Assembly (NCBI GenBank): GCA_030180135.1
Contig: CM058230.1
Span: forward strand, 19,469,082-19,533,081
Origin: Orychophragmus violaceus
Taxonomy: Eukaryota; Streptophyta; Magnoliopsida; Brassicales; Brassicaceae
Direction of reading: 5' to 3'
Length of the DNA: 64,000 bases
Shown here: in pieces, positions 33,852 through 45,834 of the stretch
Position numbering within the stretch: the stretch's first letter is position 1
Layout of the letters: each line of letters begins with the position of its first letter
The notes under the pieces: generated by a model
The model's database searches: none
What the model was told of the DNA's origin: nothing
What the model saw: the letters and a program-made list of their open reading frames with translations, nothing else
Translations under genes and position numbers: made by a program

Positions 33852-34727
33852 CAAAAAAACGCGACTTCGTGTTTTCCCACCAAAAACATGATTCTGCGTT
33901 TTTCGGTCAAAAACGTGATTTCGTGTTTTCCCACAAAAACGTAATTCCGTGTTTTTCCACCGAAAACGTTAGGGCTGGGCATTTTACCCGAAACCCGAAC
34001 CCGAATCCGAACCCGATCTAAAAAATCCGATCCGATCCGAACCGATTTTTTAAAAATATCCGAATGGGGCTTAAGTTAAAGTATTTCGGGTATCGGGTAA
34101 TACCCGAACCTGAACCGAACCCGAATGGGTATCCGAAGTAACTCAAAGTTTAATCTAGTTTCGGTTAGTTATAATACTTTCGAGTATTTTTTAGTAGTTT
34201 GTGTAGTTTATGTTTTTATATTTTGGGTAATATATATATTTTTGAGTAATTTCTAATACTTTTTGGTAATTTAAATATATGTTTTTATGGGATAATTGGA
34301 TAAATCAAATATTTTTTTAATATTTCTGAGTAATTTTCCGAGTTTTCAGAAAATTTATGGTGATTTCGGGTATCCGAACCCGATATGTCCCGAACCGAAC
34401 CCGACCCGATATTTAGAAATACCCGAAGGGGGCTTAAGTTAGAGTATTTCGGATATTGGGTAATACCCGAACCCGAACCCGAACCCGAATGGATACCCGA
34501 ACGCCCAGCCCTAGAAAACGTGATTCCGCATTTTTCCGCCAAAATGTGATTCTGTGTTTTTCCGCCAAAACATGATTTCTCGGTTTCTCATCAAAAACAT
34601 GATTCTATGTTTTCTAAAAAAAAAATGATACTGTGTTTTCTCGCCAAAATCTTGATTTGGCAATTTTCCGCTGAAACACGATTCTCTGTTTTCTCGTCAA
34701 AACATGACTTCTCGGGTTTACTCAAAA
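33852..34727. repeat. 27-bp minisatellite, about 12 units, split by a hAT
   Basis: Units of roughly AAAACGTGATTCCGTGTTTT plus CCCGCC-like bases repeat at 25-28 bp spacing at 33852-33969 and continue at 34514-34727. Units differ by two to six bases. Not CRISPR: the units are contiguous, with no unique spacers. Confidence 0.85.
33970..34513. mobile_element. Short non-autonomous hAT element (544 bp)
   Basis: Terminal inverted repeats TAGGGCTGGGC (33970-33980) and GCCCAGCCCTA (34503-34513) are flanked by an exact 8-bp duplication GAAAACGT (33962-33969 and 34514-34521). Both subterminal parts are packed with CCCGAA/TTCGGG repeats. No coding capacity. Confidence 0.93.
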
Positions 34728-35132
34728 TTTGAAATTAACCTTATTTTTAACCATTTGTATTTTGGGTAAATAAGTTATTAGTGTTATATTTTGATATTAA
34801 TCAATACTATAAAAATATAGTGATTGAGAGACTAACCTTTACTTTATGTGTGTATTACAAAATATATCATTAGAAATATAAGTATGTTATTAATATTCAT
34901 TACGGGTAAATTATGATTTAAGAAAATTTGACTATATGTGAGTCATACCAAATATTCTCTAATTAATGATTTTACTCAAAATATATTTATTAATATATTT
35001 ATATTATAAAAAATCTTATAAAATATTTTTATTTTTTCATCTTAAAAAATTATTACAAATTTGGTATTTATTATTAAAATTTATTATAAATAAATTTGGA
35101 GTCCAAGTTGTGCTTTTTCTTTTCCTTTCATG
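34728..35132. other. AT-rich spacer, no gene seen
   Basis: Only low-complexity AT-rich sequence. Confidence 0.6.
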
Positions 35133-35140
35133 GACAGAAC

Positions 35141-35642
35141 TAGGTCTACCCGTTCGGTTCTTCTGTTCGGTTCGGCTCTTTCTATTTTCGATTCTTTCGG
35201 TTCAAGAGGTTTAGGATCCATTCGGTTATTTAGAAAATTTGATTCAGTTTCGGTTTGGTTCTGATAGTAAATTTTGGAACCGGCTAATACCCATACAAAA
35301 ATTGGTTCCAGTTTGGTTTCGGTTCGGTTCTTTTGGGTAATTTGGGTATAAATTCGTGCAATTTTTGAAAATAAATTGGTTAATTCGGGTAAAAATTCGG
35401 ATAATTGAGATAGTTTGGATAAAAAGCGGGTACTTTCGGGTATTTCAATTAAAAAATCTGGGTTATTTCGGATAATTCGGGTTTTCTTGGTAAAATTCGG
35501 TTAAATTGGTTATTCTGTTACTTTAAGTCTAAATATAACTATTATTTTTAGGTATAAAAATCATATTTTGGTTAGTTCGGGTACACATTCGGTTCTCGGT
35601 TCGGTTCGGTTCTTCGGTTCTTGGTTTTTAGGCCCATGCCTA
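35141..35642. mobile_element. Second short non-autonomous hAT element (502 bp)
   Basis: Ends TAGGTCTACCCG and GGGCATGCCTA-like (GCCCATGCCTA) are imperfect inverses. The flanks GACAGAAC (35133-35140) and GAAAGAAC (35643-35650) match at seven of eight bases. The body is rich in TTCGGTTC and TTCGGGTA repeats. It is older or more diverged than 33970-34513. Confidence 0.75.
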
Positions 35643-35742
35643 GAAAGAACCAAAGCACGTGGTGAGATTCCAACGTGGATATTCACATGTTATTCGAACT
35701 TGAATTCTAAACTTTCTAGCATCCTACAGTTATGCGATGTCA

Positions 35743-37549
35743 TTTTTTTTTGAATGAATGTAAAATTGTATTCAATCCAAAAAAATTATTTTGCATCTTA
35801 CTGCATCTTATGCTAAAAATGAAGTTGAGGAAAGCTAGGATTAGATACAATAGTCATGAATTTGAGATTCTAGTAGAAAACCAGAATATCAAACCATCTT
35901 GATACTTTTTTATCTCCCATCTACTGAATAGATAGCAATCTATTTTTCATTGTCTTGTCCATAATCTTGATAAGCCTCATTGTTGGCGAGAGGCTTTCTC
36001 CATGTCGGCGCATATTCTCTCTTTCCAAATGTTGTAAAGAGCTGCTTGGAATATGTAGCAGATAACTAACCTTTGAGTACTGTTTTGATTTGCATCCGAG
36101 AACAGGTTAACAAGCTCATCCCATGATGTAGTGAAGTTGTTCTGTAGAATCCCCTTCATTAGATGCTCCCATATTTGTCTTGAATAGTTGCATTCGAAAA
36201 AGAGATGCTTCTTTGTTTCCATAGGTCTTTGAAAGAGCACACAATTTGTGTTTGCATTCTCACTCCAACGTTGCATAACATCCCCTCTGTAAGTATGTCC
36301 TTCATTGCTAGCCATGTTACAAATGAGTACTTTGGAGTCTCATAGGTGAACCAAACTATTTTGTTCTAGAAACAAGCAGGTTTTGGCTCCCTCAGTTGCT
36401 TCCATGTATCTTTAGTTGAAAATTTCGGTTTGTATATGTATGTGGTTTCCTTACATAGAGCAACATCTGCAGTATTAAAACGAGCTGTTTTAATCTTGTC
36501 AATTTACTCTTCTACCTCATTTAAGAACTGGTTTCTATGTCTTCTTCGTCTATGAGTTCTTACTGCTTTCTCCACCGTGGATTCTTCACTGAGACCAAGA
36601 TCAATGAAGCCTCTGTTACCTAAAGTTTCACAAAGACACCCAAGTCTTGACCAAGAATCATACCAAAATGAGGTTGACATACCCGATCCAACTTCTACTC
36701 TGAGAATTTTTTTTGCAAGCTCTCTGCATTTGAGAATCTTACTCCACATCCAAGAACCCATTGTTGTACTTTGTTTTGGAGACCATATGGATCATTTCCT
36801 AATTAAGTAGACTTTTGTCCAATTGACCCACAGAGATTAATCTGATGAGACAATCCTACATATCAGCTTTAGAATGCATACTCTATTGACCTCCTTCAAA
36901 GGCCTCAAGCCTAAACCTCCTTCTGTTTTCAAGGTACAAATTTATGTCCAAAACTTTTCTTTGCTTGAGTTCAAAAGTGGCCCAAACCAGAGGAAATCAG
37001 ACCGGAGTCTCTCTCTACTTCCTTAAAACATGCCGCCGGAAGTCTAAATGCAGCTAAGCAGAATTTTGTAAGGCTTATAATGACTGATTTTATAAGCTGC
37101 ATGAGACCTTCATATGAGATGTACCTGCTAGCCAAGTGTTCATCCGCTTTCTTATCTTCCAGTGAATGGTAGATAATGACTTGCGGTTATTCTCCTTGTA
37201 TATAATGGTAAGCCTAAGTATTTAACTGGAAGCTGACCAAAACCAAAAGGAAAATGCGCAAAGATATCGTCATGATTCCCCAGATTAACTCCCGCCATAT
37301 ACAATGTGGACTTATTGATGCTCATTTTCAATCCTGAAATTCTAGCATAGTTCTGAAAAACAGAAAATATACCTTCTATAGATCGCTTTGATCCATCTGT
37401 AAAGATTATGAAATCTTCTGCAAAAAATAAGTGGGTGAGATTTATGTTCTGACATCGAGGGTGGTATCGAATAAGCTTTTCCCGTGCTGCTTCATCTAAC
37501 ATCATAGACAGAACATTGATTCATATTACAAAGAGGCAGGGTGGCAAGG
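35743..37549 (-). mobile_element. 5'-truncated LINE, minus strand (RT tail and zf-RVT)
   Basis: The 3' end is a short A-run (plus-strand T-run at 35743-35751) after a TACATTCATTC tail common in plant LINEs. Moving upstream: a zf-RVT region with HLFFECNYSRQIWEHL at about 35980-36310, a middle part at 36500-36765 (SFWYDSW), and an RT part at 37150-37545 (LTHLFFAEDFIIF and LPVKYLGLPLYTRR). The RT catalytic pair reads A-E-D instead of A-D-D. It is truncated at about 37549, where it abuts a Tat fragment, as expected from incomplete reverse transcription. Confidence 0.85.
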
Positions 37550-37552
37550 CTT

Positions 37553-39794
37553 TCATTCGCTTATCAAGCATAACCTCGAGGTGTACTGATCTCCCCTTAG
37601 CGTGTGTACTCTATCCAGGGTTAGGAACTTGATGCATTGGTGGTACGTCGAGACGACCGCTTTCATTGCGTGTAGCCAGGGTGTTCCTAAGATGGAATTG
37701 TAGATTTCTGGTTTATCAACGATGACTACCTTCGTTATTTTCGCTATTCCACCGACATAGATAGGAAGTTTGACCGTGCCTATAAACATAGTTTTGTCAT
37801 CGTCGAATCCGGTTAGCGGCTGCACCTTTGGCTTAACACGCACGTTTTTGAACTATGCTTTCTCTAGTGCTTCTTTGAAGATTAGGTTGACCGAGCTTCC
37901 TGTATCAACCATCACGTGGGAGATCTCGCAATCTCCGATCGGCATCTCGATTACCAGAGGGTCTTTATGTGGCGTGTCTCTTCCGATTGTGTCGGTTTCA
38001 GTGAATGATAACGGTATGCCTTCCTAAATTGGGAGCGGGTTACGCTTGATTGTTGTTGATTTTCAGCCATTTTCCTTGATGGACCATACTGAATCCAAAC
38101 ACAGTTGTAGTCTGCCCATTATCATATTGATTCTTTGACGGAGTTTCGGAGCAGCCCGTCCCTCGTCATCTTGATCCCGAGGGTGCCTTTTGGGCTCTGT
38201 TTCTTGGGGGTGTTCTTCCGGATCCTCCCGAGAGGCTTCTTCTTGGTTTTCTTGTACGTTATTGTCAATTTTGGATCGTCGCTCACCTCGCTCGGGGTTG
38301 ACTTCTTTCCCCTTTTGATACTGATCCAGCAGATACTCGGCCAAGTTCTAGCATGACGCGGTATCGTGAGAGTGTTTCTTGTGGCAATCGCAGTATGGAC
38401 GGTCGTCGTTAGCATCCCTTGATCGTGGTTGATTCCGAACAACTTGTTCCATCCTTGTGACGTGTTCCCGATGACGAAGGTCGAAGCTGCTTTCCCGCTG
38501 TTGTTGTCGAGGGAATCGGTTTTTGACTTTTCTTTTGCTGTAGTGGCTTTTTGGTCGAGCCGGATTGCTTTTTGGAGAATATCGCGTCTTCTTCTTCCAG
38601 CTCAATGAATGCCACCGCTCTGTGCAATGCGTCTTCTAAGGATGCGGGCTTGTTGAGTTTTAGATATGTTCTGAAAGCCGAATGATGGAGTAGCCCCTTC
38701 CGCAGTGCTCCTCAAGCTGTGATGTCGTCTACATTTATTTTGGACATAACTTCCTTGAATCGATTGATAAAGTCTCGCAGGGATTCGTCTTATTTCTGCT
38801 CGAGGTCCCATAGATCGGCATGTGTTGATTCATGAGTTATGTAGAGTGAATAGTGCTCCAGGAACAGTTCCGAGAGCTCGTGGAAACTGTCGATCGATCC
38901 GGTCTTGAGTCATGAGAACAAAGTGAGAGCGATTCCCCTGAGATTTTCTACGAAGTGTTAGCAGTATCCGGGGTCCCTTTCTTCATCAGTGAACCGACTG
39001 CAACTCATTTCAATCATGAACGCAGTCATGAATTGGCTGAGGTCATTTTTTCCTTCGTAGAAAGGGAACTTGGCCTGCTTGATACACAAGATTCTCGTGT
39101 TCATGATTCGAGCTGTGAATAGTGTCTGTTGTGCCTAATCCAACACGCGACCGAGCTTGGGAGCCGAACTAGCTATGCGATGAACTTTGGAGCTCAGTTC
39201 CTGGATTTGGTTTAGTATAGTCGCGAGCTGGTCACCGGGTACCTGCGCCGAGTTAGTTGGAATTGATGCACTTCCAGTGGGGTGACTGCCGATCCAACAG
39301 TCCTTCAAGGTGCTTCAGGGAAAGAAGTCCGCTGATAGGCAGTGCTCTCTCTAGAGTACGCTCCGCTGTGGGTTCGCACTGACGTCTGTGCAAGCTTTTT
39401 CGGAGTAAGTTTTGCTGTCAGCAAATGCGGTAATGCGTTCATTCGCACTTTTATCCAATTTTTCGACTCGGTAAAGTAGTGTGAGAAGCACCTCCGTTGT
39501 GGTCGGACTTCCAATCATGCTGGTTGGTATTGTGGCATTCATGCGCACTGACCTCGCCGGTGGCTCTATGTAGTATGTCGATCGTATCGGCCTCACCGTG
39601 GGTGCGATCGGGGCTCTTGAGTCTCTTACGGGTGTTGCGTTATCCTGCGGCCTCGGGTTTGATGCAATGCGTGCTCCATCGCCTTACTGGGAAGAGTTAG
39701 GTTGGATCCTCTCTTCTCCCGTCGCAGCGTCAATGATATTGCATGCGTTGCTCGTTCCTCCTGTCTCTTGAGATGAAGGTGGTGATTCTGTCAT
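37553..39794 (-). pseudogene. Tat gag-protease remnant
   Basis: ATG at 39794 on the minus strand. A disordered head, then a retrotransposon gag domain (FMTAFMIEM, SFHELSELFLEHY, SLRDFINRFKEVM; about 39080-38720), a basic Lys/Arg/Gln-rich linker (38620-38120), then protease with an intact D-T-G (37906-37898 on -) and SILGTPWLHAMKAV. At least seven in-frame stops break it. It keeps the gag that the 5352 element lacks. Confidence 0.8.
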
Positions 39795-39830
39795 TGCTAG
39801 TCTCTCCTTTGGTTAATCAAAATATCCAAA

Positions 39831-39851
39831 GTCCCCACAAACATCGCCGAT
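39831..39851 (-). other. Primer binding site of the minus-strand Tat fragment
   Basis: On the minus strand TCGGCGATGTTTGTGGGGAC directly follows the LTR; it aligns with TTGGCGCCGTCTGTGGGGAC of the 5352 element with four changes. Confidence 0.7.
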
Positions 39852-40385
39852 TGTTGATTCCGAAAATTAAACAATAATTAATTTAATAAATTGATTATAA
39901 GTTTAGGGACTTGGATATGAGATTAAATTAGTATTCAAAAGCAAGAACATGTTAGACCGGAAAATCTAGTCTTTATTAAGAAATCCAGCCGGAATCGATC
40001 AGTGATCGCTAGCTCTAGTGTTTTTGTGAGTAGAAGTGTATGTTTCGACTTAGTCTTTTCCCGCGCAGGGGAAGAATATTTATATCAGAGGTTCTAAGGT
40101 TTTTTCCTATAGATTCTCTCTGATATTCTTTAAAAAATCTGAACAACTTAAATTTTATTTCTTAAAATATTCTTACTTATCTTTTAGATAAATGTTAAAC
40201 TAACATGTATCCCTTTTCGCCATGCAGGTCGGGCGAGTTGGTCGTCCCTGTGATGGTCGTCGAACTTCGTCAACTTAGTGGACTTCATCCCATCGGGCTT
40301 CTATTATTCTTTTTGGGCTGGATCTCTTCTTGGACACCTCCTTATCGGGCCATGCCTTAGAGGGGTGCTAAACCTACCTCTAACA
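39852..40385 (-). repeat. 5' LTR of the minus-strand Tat fragment
   Basis: It runs from TGTTAGAGGTAGG (40385 on the minus strand) to GAATCAACA (39852), 534 bp, with TG...CA ends. Confidence 0.8.
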
Positions 40386-41934
40386 GATGAGTTCAATGAA
40401 CATTATGACTAGTTTGTCTCTTCTTCATGAGGAATTCGAAGCACTAATTTGGGCTATGGAATGTATGAAGACTCTACAGCAACCTAACATCATATTTGCA
40501 ACGGATTGTTCGGAATTGGTAAAGATTTTTGATATATCATGGTTTTTTAGGATTTAAACCATGATATAGTTGTGTATATTGAGTCTTTAACTTGGTTTTT
40601 CGAGTCTATTGAGTCTTCTACAAGTAGGCTTGCGTTTGGAGCAAAGAGTGGGACTATAGGACGTTTCTGGCGATTGGTGCAACGAGCTGAAGTTGGTGTC
40701 TCGACCATGACTGGATGTCGACCGACATTGACCTTGGTGTCGGTCGACACTGAGGGCGACAAAAGTTATACACCAAGTTGAAGACAAGTTCTGAAGAATT
40801 ACAGAATTGCCCAGAAGTTTTTCCTAATTCTAGTCTGGCCCCAAAACGTGTTTAGAAGTTTTAATTAGGTTTTCAGACTCATTATCATTTTATCTTGTTC
40901 TTACTTTGTTCTTGCTTGGAGATTGAGAGATTTGTGCCAAGGGGCTGTTCTTGCTACTTGTAACCTTTGAGAGAAGGATTTCGAACCCCTTTACTTATCT
41001 ATTTAGTCTTTTGGTTTCCTATTCAATGATGTGTTGTTATTCTGATAATATGTCTGAGTAGTAACCTAGTTAGATTTAGGATTTCTCATAGGGTTTTATG
41101 CCTGTTTAGATAACTGACTGATTAGGATTCTAAATTTATTCGTTCATCGCCTAAGTTGCACTTAATACTGAATTCTGGACTGATCACTTAGGATTTAGAT
41201 CTGAGATAATTAACTTAGCGAGAGTGTGAGTTATAATCTGAAAGAACTTAGTGTGAGAAATATGACTAGATACAAAGAGATTTGGTTTAGGAGAATTGTG
41301 AACCGAAGAACATGTTCTTAATGCTTGTTTAGAATTCTAGGATCATAAAGAGATTTGGATCTCTTGGTTGCTAGATATAGAAACAATCTCAGCGAGAGTT
41401 GGATTGTTTAGCATTGTGTTTCTAGTTTTTGAACTTGCGCTTAATCTGAATCCGGTTAGTTAAGTGTTTAGCCTTGTGTAATTCCCGAGAACTTCCTAAG
41501 TCTGACGCCTTTCTCCTATTGAAAACACCTCTTTGTTTACTTGCTTTTGTTTATTGCTTTCAATGAACTGGTTTAGCTTAAATTGAGAACATACATTCTA
41601 TCGTGTGAAACGTGAGTCCTTGTGGATACGATACCCCTGAATACTATAATAGTATAACTGTGCACTTGCAGTAGAATATGGATTAAATCTTGCTCAATCA
41701 ATTGTGTCTGATCCAGAAAAATGGCCAGGTTTCTCAGTCCATATGGATGACTTTGATCGAAGGAAGGGGGTTTTCTCACCTTTTGAGCTCAAGCAAATAC
41801 CGCATACAAGAAACTCGACAGCAGATAGGCTCGGATGGAGTGCACGTCTCAGACAGTCGTTTAGTTTTCATGTTGGACCGGAGCCACCGACATGGATAAA
41901 AGATATATATGTTCTTTGTTTCATCTTGTTGTAA
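40386..41934 (+). pseudogene. RNase H-like (RVT_3) fragment split by a solo LTR
   Basis: 40386-40529 encodes LHEEFEALIWAMECMK and FATDCSELVK. 41701-41934 continues in register with DPEKWPGF, HTRNSTADRLG and ending near PPTWI. Together they match the plant RNase H type often found in LINE tails or stray pseudogenes (the E of EFEAL, the D of TDCS and the final RADxL-like motif visible). The LTR at 40530-41700 lies exactly between the two halves. The left side abuts the Tat LTR. Confidence 0.75.
40530..41700 (+). mobile_element. Solo LTR of the Athila-like family
   Basis: It starts TGATATATCATGG and ends CTCAATCA. The flanks ATTTT (40525-40529) and ATTGT (41701-41705) are a 5-bp target duplication with one change, supported by the reading frame of the interrupted RNase H. 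No primer site or polypurine tract adjoins it, so it is a solo LTR left by recombination between two LTRs. It holds the paired GTCG(A/G)(T/C)CGAC motifs at 40717-40750. Confidence 0.9.
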
Positions 41935-43344
41935 AAAAAAGTATGTTTCTTTTCCTTTCCAAATATAGTAATTCAATGTTCTCATTACTTAAATGAAACA
42001 GCTGACGATATGATTAACAAAGCTATCAATTTGTTTTGCTTTATTATTTTTGGTTTTGGTAAAAGTTCAGATTGAATATTCTGAATCTAACATTTAATGT
42101 TTTTTTGTGGAGTGCAGGTTACCCTTTTATGCCAGGGATCTGCAAGTTCTTTGCATAATGCATCAGCAGCAACCATGGGAATTATCAAGGTTTTGATTCT
42201 GAACTGAATATCTTTGCAATCATTAATTGGGCATTTTGACCTGGATCCAAACCTTGTTTTCCACATTGTAAGGTTATGACTGTCGCGTCTGCCATTTGTT
42301 TTTGTTTGACAAGAGAGAATGCATCGATATGTCCTTAATATATATATATATATATATACCTTTGTTTTTGATGAATAGGTTTTGGATTGCTTTGAACTTG
42401 AAAAGACTACGACACATTTCTCAATCTAGTTCCTATCTTTCCCAAGGTTTAGAATGTCTTCCTCGTGTCGTCATCTTCTACGGCTTAGAAGAGAGACTTT
42501 TTTTTTGGCTAAAAATCTCTTTTATATGCAGTATCATGCTTCACAAATTCTTCGATTTAAATTTCATACTATCAGAGAGTGGAGGTGAATAGCCATGTTC
42601 CACCTGGGCTCTATAAGCTTACATCCTTGCTAGTAAGGAGGAGTTTATCAATCTTGAAAGCATGTGAGTACTTTTTCCTTCAACTCTTTTTTCCCTTTAT
42701 TTTCTTGCTTTCTAGGTCCTTAAGAGCCACAAGGAATTTTCAAAACGAGTATTATGTGTGACATTAAGGAAGTACAGTAATTAAATACTTGTACAAACTA
42801 TATGTACCATGATGGTGGGATCAGTGGAGAGAGAGGTTAGAGAGAGATTGCTTCCAGACACCATTATCGAAGAATTGACATTGTGCACCGGCCCAAGGAT
42901 CGAGGAAGCTCAACAACCATCTTTTGTCAAATATGGATCCTGCTTTTAGCCATGCAAACTACCTAATAGGTATGAATCGGCACCAAAAAGGAAAGTTTTT
43001 CAAAATGATGGTGACATATCAACTTTATCAAACCTCGCCGCTGGATGTATTGTATCTCCTTACCGGATTTCGAGTGAATCTCAGACCTTGCAAACGCCCC
43101 CAACAACAAATCCAAGCAAGAAAAGCTTTCCTCCGGCGCACCATTACTTGATACCTGGTGTTCCCTTCCTTCTATTGGTGCCCTCTTGTTAGTAGAAGCT
43201 TGAAGTAAATATCAATCTCACTGCTCTCAGTGTTGAACTCTTTCTCACCTCTTGGTGAAGATCTTTGTTTTCAGAATTTCATCACTACCTGAACTAAAAC
43301 TTCAAGGTGTGCAAGAACTTTATTCCTCTCTGTGAAGTTTCAAT
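41935..43344. other. Unassigned stretch; possible exon-like pieces and LINE 5' UTR
   Basis: Between 42115 and 42930 there are short exon-like segments (for example after GTGCAG at about 42118) that I could not assign. A TA dinucleotide run lies at 42339-42356. The last part (about 43160-43344) is probably the leader of the LINE ORF1 that follows. Confidence 0.4.
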
Positions 43345-45013
43345 ATGAGTAACAGACTCTCATACGCAGAGAAAGGCAAGGTGGTAGCTATCCCTATCTA
43401 ACCACCTCGAGCCACTAAGGTTATTGTCCCCCCGTTTCATACCTCTGCTCTCATAAGGAAGCATGTCTTCATCATTATTGGCAGAGTGACAAAACTTAAG
43501 GCTTAGAGACAATGGTCCCTGATTCCTTTCCTCTCAGATCACTGGAAGACATCCACTAGAGCCAAAAGTGCATACTTAGGAAATGACTTGTTCCAGTTCC
43601 AGTTCTCACCTGAAGAAGATGTCCAGTTGGTGCTTGCCAACAAGACCTTACCACTTTGCTAAGTGGATGGTCATTATCCATAGATAGGAACCCATCATTG
43701 ACATAAATTTTCCCTCGCTCATCCCCTTCTGGATCCAAGTCCAAGGCATCCCTCTCCATTTGTGGTCTGAAGATACCTTGAGATGCATTGTAAGTAACAT
43801 AGGCCACTATGAAACCAACAAAATCTCATCGTTTACTGCTAAGATGAGTGTCCTTATAGACGGTTTACACCCACTGGTTATGTCTACTACAGTGGAATTC
43901 TCCGACGGTGAGGAAGTCATGGCTTCCCTCATATATGAAGTCGGTGATTAAACTTGATCATGAGGTTCTAGATGCCCTGACTCTTCTCAAGATACCAGAC
44001 GTCAACCTCCATCAGATTCCTACCACTAGTCTTCTCGGCAGGACAAAAGTTATCAGGGACACTCCTCACACTACTAGAAACAAGCCGTATGCAAGAAACA
44101 ATAGGCGCTCGTATCAGCCTCGACGCTACAAACATAGTGTCCCTGAACGCTCTGAGCATGTACATGGGCAAAGCATACTGAATAAATATCCCTCCCGATG
44201 TCGCCAAGGAGAGCATAATGACACCCTTTCCCGAGGCTCGTATGGTCATTACAACAGAACTCACCATGACTCAGTTAATAGTTCTTGGGTAAGGCATCCC
44301 TCACACTTATCCACGGTGGTGTGGAGGGAGAAAGATAATCAACGTAAGGTTCTTCAATCAACCACCAACCTCCCTGCTCAGAATACTGCCCTAGTGACAG
44401 GAGAACCCTCTAATGCTCAAGGGAAAAGTCCCCAAGATCATTCAGATAACCTTCCTTAACAAGCAGTTGATGCTTCTATGGGAGAATTGAGGAAAGGTGA
44501 TGATTCAGTACACTATCTGCGTTGATCCGTCTGAAATTGCCGCCAGAAAAGAAATATTTAGACAAGAAAAGGAAACATGTCAACTAGAACAAACAGCTAT
44601 TGAGATGGTCAGAAATTCAATCACGGCTAACTCTGAGAAGTTTACAGATGAAACCGTACCTGCATCCCAGGAAAGAATTCCCCCGTCCCAACGCCTTAGC
44701 CCCAAAAACATAGATCATGCAGATGGAAATCAAAGAGTTATAGCCTCTGCAACTGTGACCTTTAGCCTGAAGAGAAAACCTGGAAGACCATCAAAGCAGA
44801 AAAAGTCATCCAAGTAAGTCCAAAAACGTTTTTGGGATCCATTAATCACAAAAGAAGAACTGTTCCAAATCGGCCCTCACCACGAAGGAAGTTAAACCTG
44901 GAGAATCCTCCCCAGGAAGAACACAGAGCACAAAGTCAAAATAAGAAGTCTGACCAACTTCGTTCAAACATCATTCCACCAACGATCAAAAAGTCGATGG
45001 ATTTTCAGAATCC
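43345..45013 (+). pseudogene. LINE ORF1 remnant (DUF4283 type)
   Basis: ATG at 43345 begins MSNRLSYAEKGK. Further blocks in shifting frames include IIGRVTKL, FQFQFSPEEDVQLVL, then HFAKWMVIIHR, IPFWIQVQGIPLHLW and LIYE, the usual order of plant LINE ORF1 (DUF4283 then a knuckle region). A basic, Pro/Ser-rich tail continues to about 45013, where the sequence joins Athila 3' DNA. No ORF2 follows, so the LINE was cut here. Several stops and frameshifts. Confidence 0.75.
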
Positions 45014-45834
45014 ATCTTTTGAAGAGATTAACACACTCGCAGGAACCTAAGTAACTATTGGATGAGTTTGCAGATTATCTATGACTATTAGAAAACCCCA
45101 CACAGACCATCCTAATGAGGACACACATATCACTTCACGTATTCAGAGAATCCATTACTGACTTCGCACCTAATCTTGAATTATTTTCTCACCTAGGGGC
45201 TTGGTATACTTTGAGTCGGATTCTCTGTTAGTTGTGACACACCTTATAAACCTGTTCAAGTATGGTTCCCTTCTTGCCTTCCTTAAAGTAAAAAAAAAGA
45301 GATATAAACTGCGGATTAGCTAGTAGCTTCGAAGTGATCACGGGAGTGGTAGAGACCCCTATTACCTCCTATGCATTCATGGAATGTGTCCAAAGTACAC
45401 CCCAATGTGGGAAGAGAACTGATAGAAAAAATAAAATGATACCCAATGGGAGATATCAGTTGCTAAGGAAGAAAAATGAGAAGAAAGGAACCAGAAAAAT
45501 AAAGTAGAGTGGTCAGGTGCTAACAGAGTAAGAGTCCATGTGTTCTTTGATCGATACTCCCTAGCTGAGACCGCACTTAATAGCTTATAGAAGTCAGTAG
45601 GATGAATTGGAATACTCTGGATATGATTGTGGAGTTTACTCAAGACAGTTGCTAAGTGAGGGGGAAGTACATATTGGTCTTGATGTATGCAGTTTCATTT
45701 TTGTGTGGCTTACTAAGGGGAATCTGAGTGTAGCACTTTGACGATGAAATGAGTTTCTGAAGTTTTCAAACTTCTTCTCATGATCTTAGTTTTCTGTTTG
45801 CTTGAGGGCCAACAAAAGCTAAGTTTGGGGGAGT
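45014..45834 (+). other. Athila-like 3' non-coding region with polypurine tracts
   Basis: It aligns with 60790-61552 and 63600-64000 (for example ATCACGGGAGTGGTAGAGAC near 45338). It ends with GGGGGAG immediately before the LTR at 45835. A second purine tract, AGTGAGGGGGAAGTAC, lies near 45655. No coding. Confidence 0.8.

Larger units (their letters stand above)
37550..40385 (-). mobile_element. 5' half of a Tat-type gypsy element (LTR, gag, partial protease)
   Basis: On the minus strand: LTR (40385-39852), a primer site like that of the element at 5352, gag, then protease up to about 37553, where the LINE joins. No RT, integrase or second LTR follows. The LTR start (TAGGTTTAGCACCC) resembles that of the 5352 element (TGGGTTTAGCACCC), so the two are relatives. 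Confidence 0.85.

Noticed and set aside
33852..34727. Regular 27-bp repeats resembling a CRISPR array
   Set aside because: Units are contiguous and mutually diverged with no unique spacers, and the DNA is plant nuclear.
42115..42930. Exon-like segments that might be a host gene
   Set aside because: No consistent frame, domain or splice chain could be built by eye, so reported only as an unassigned stretch.
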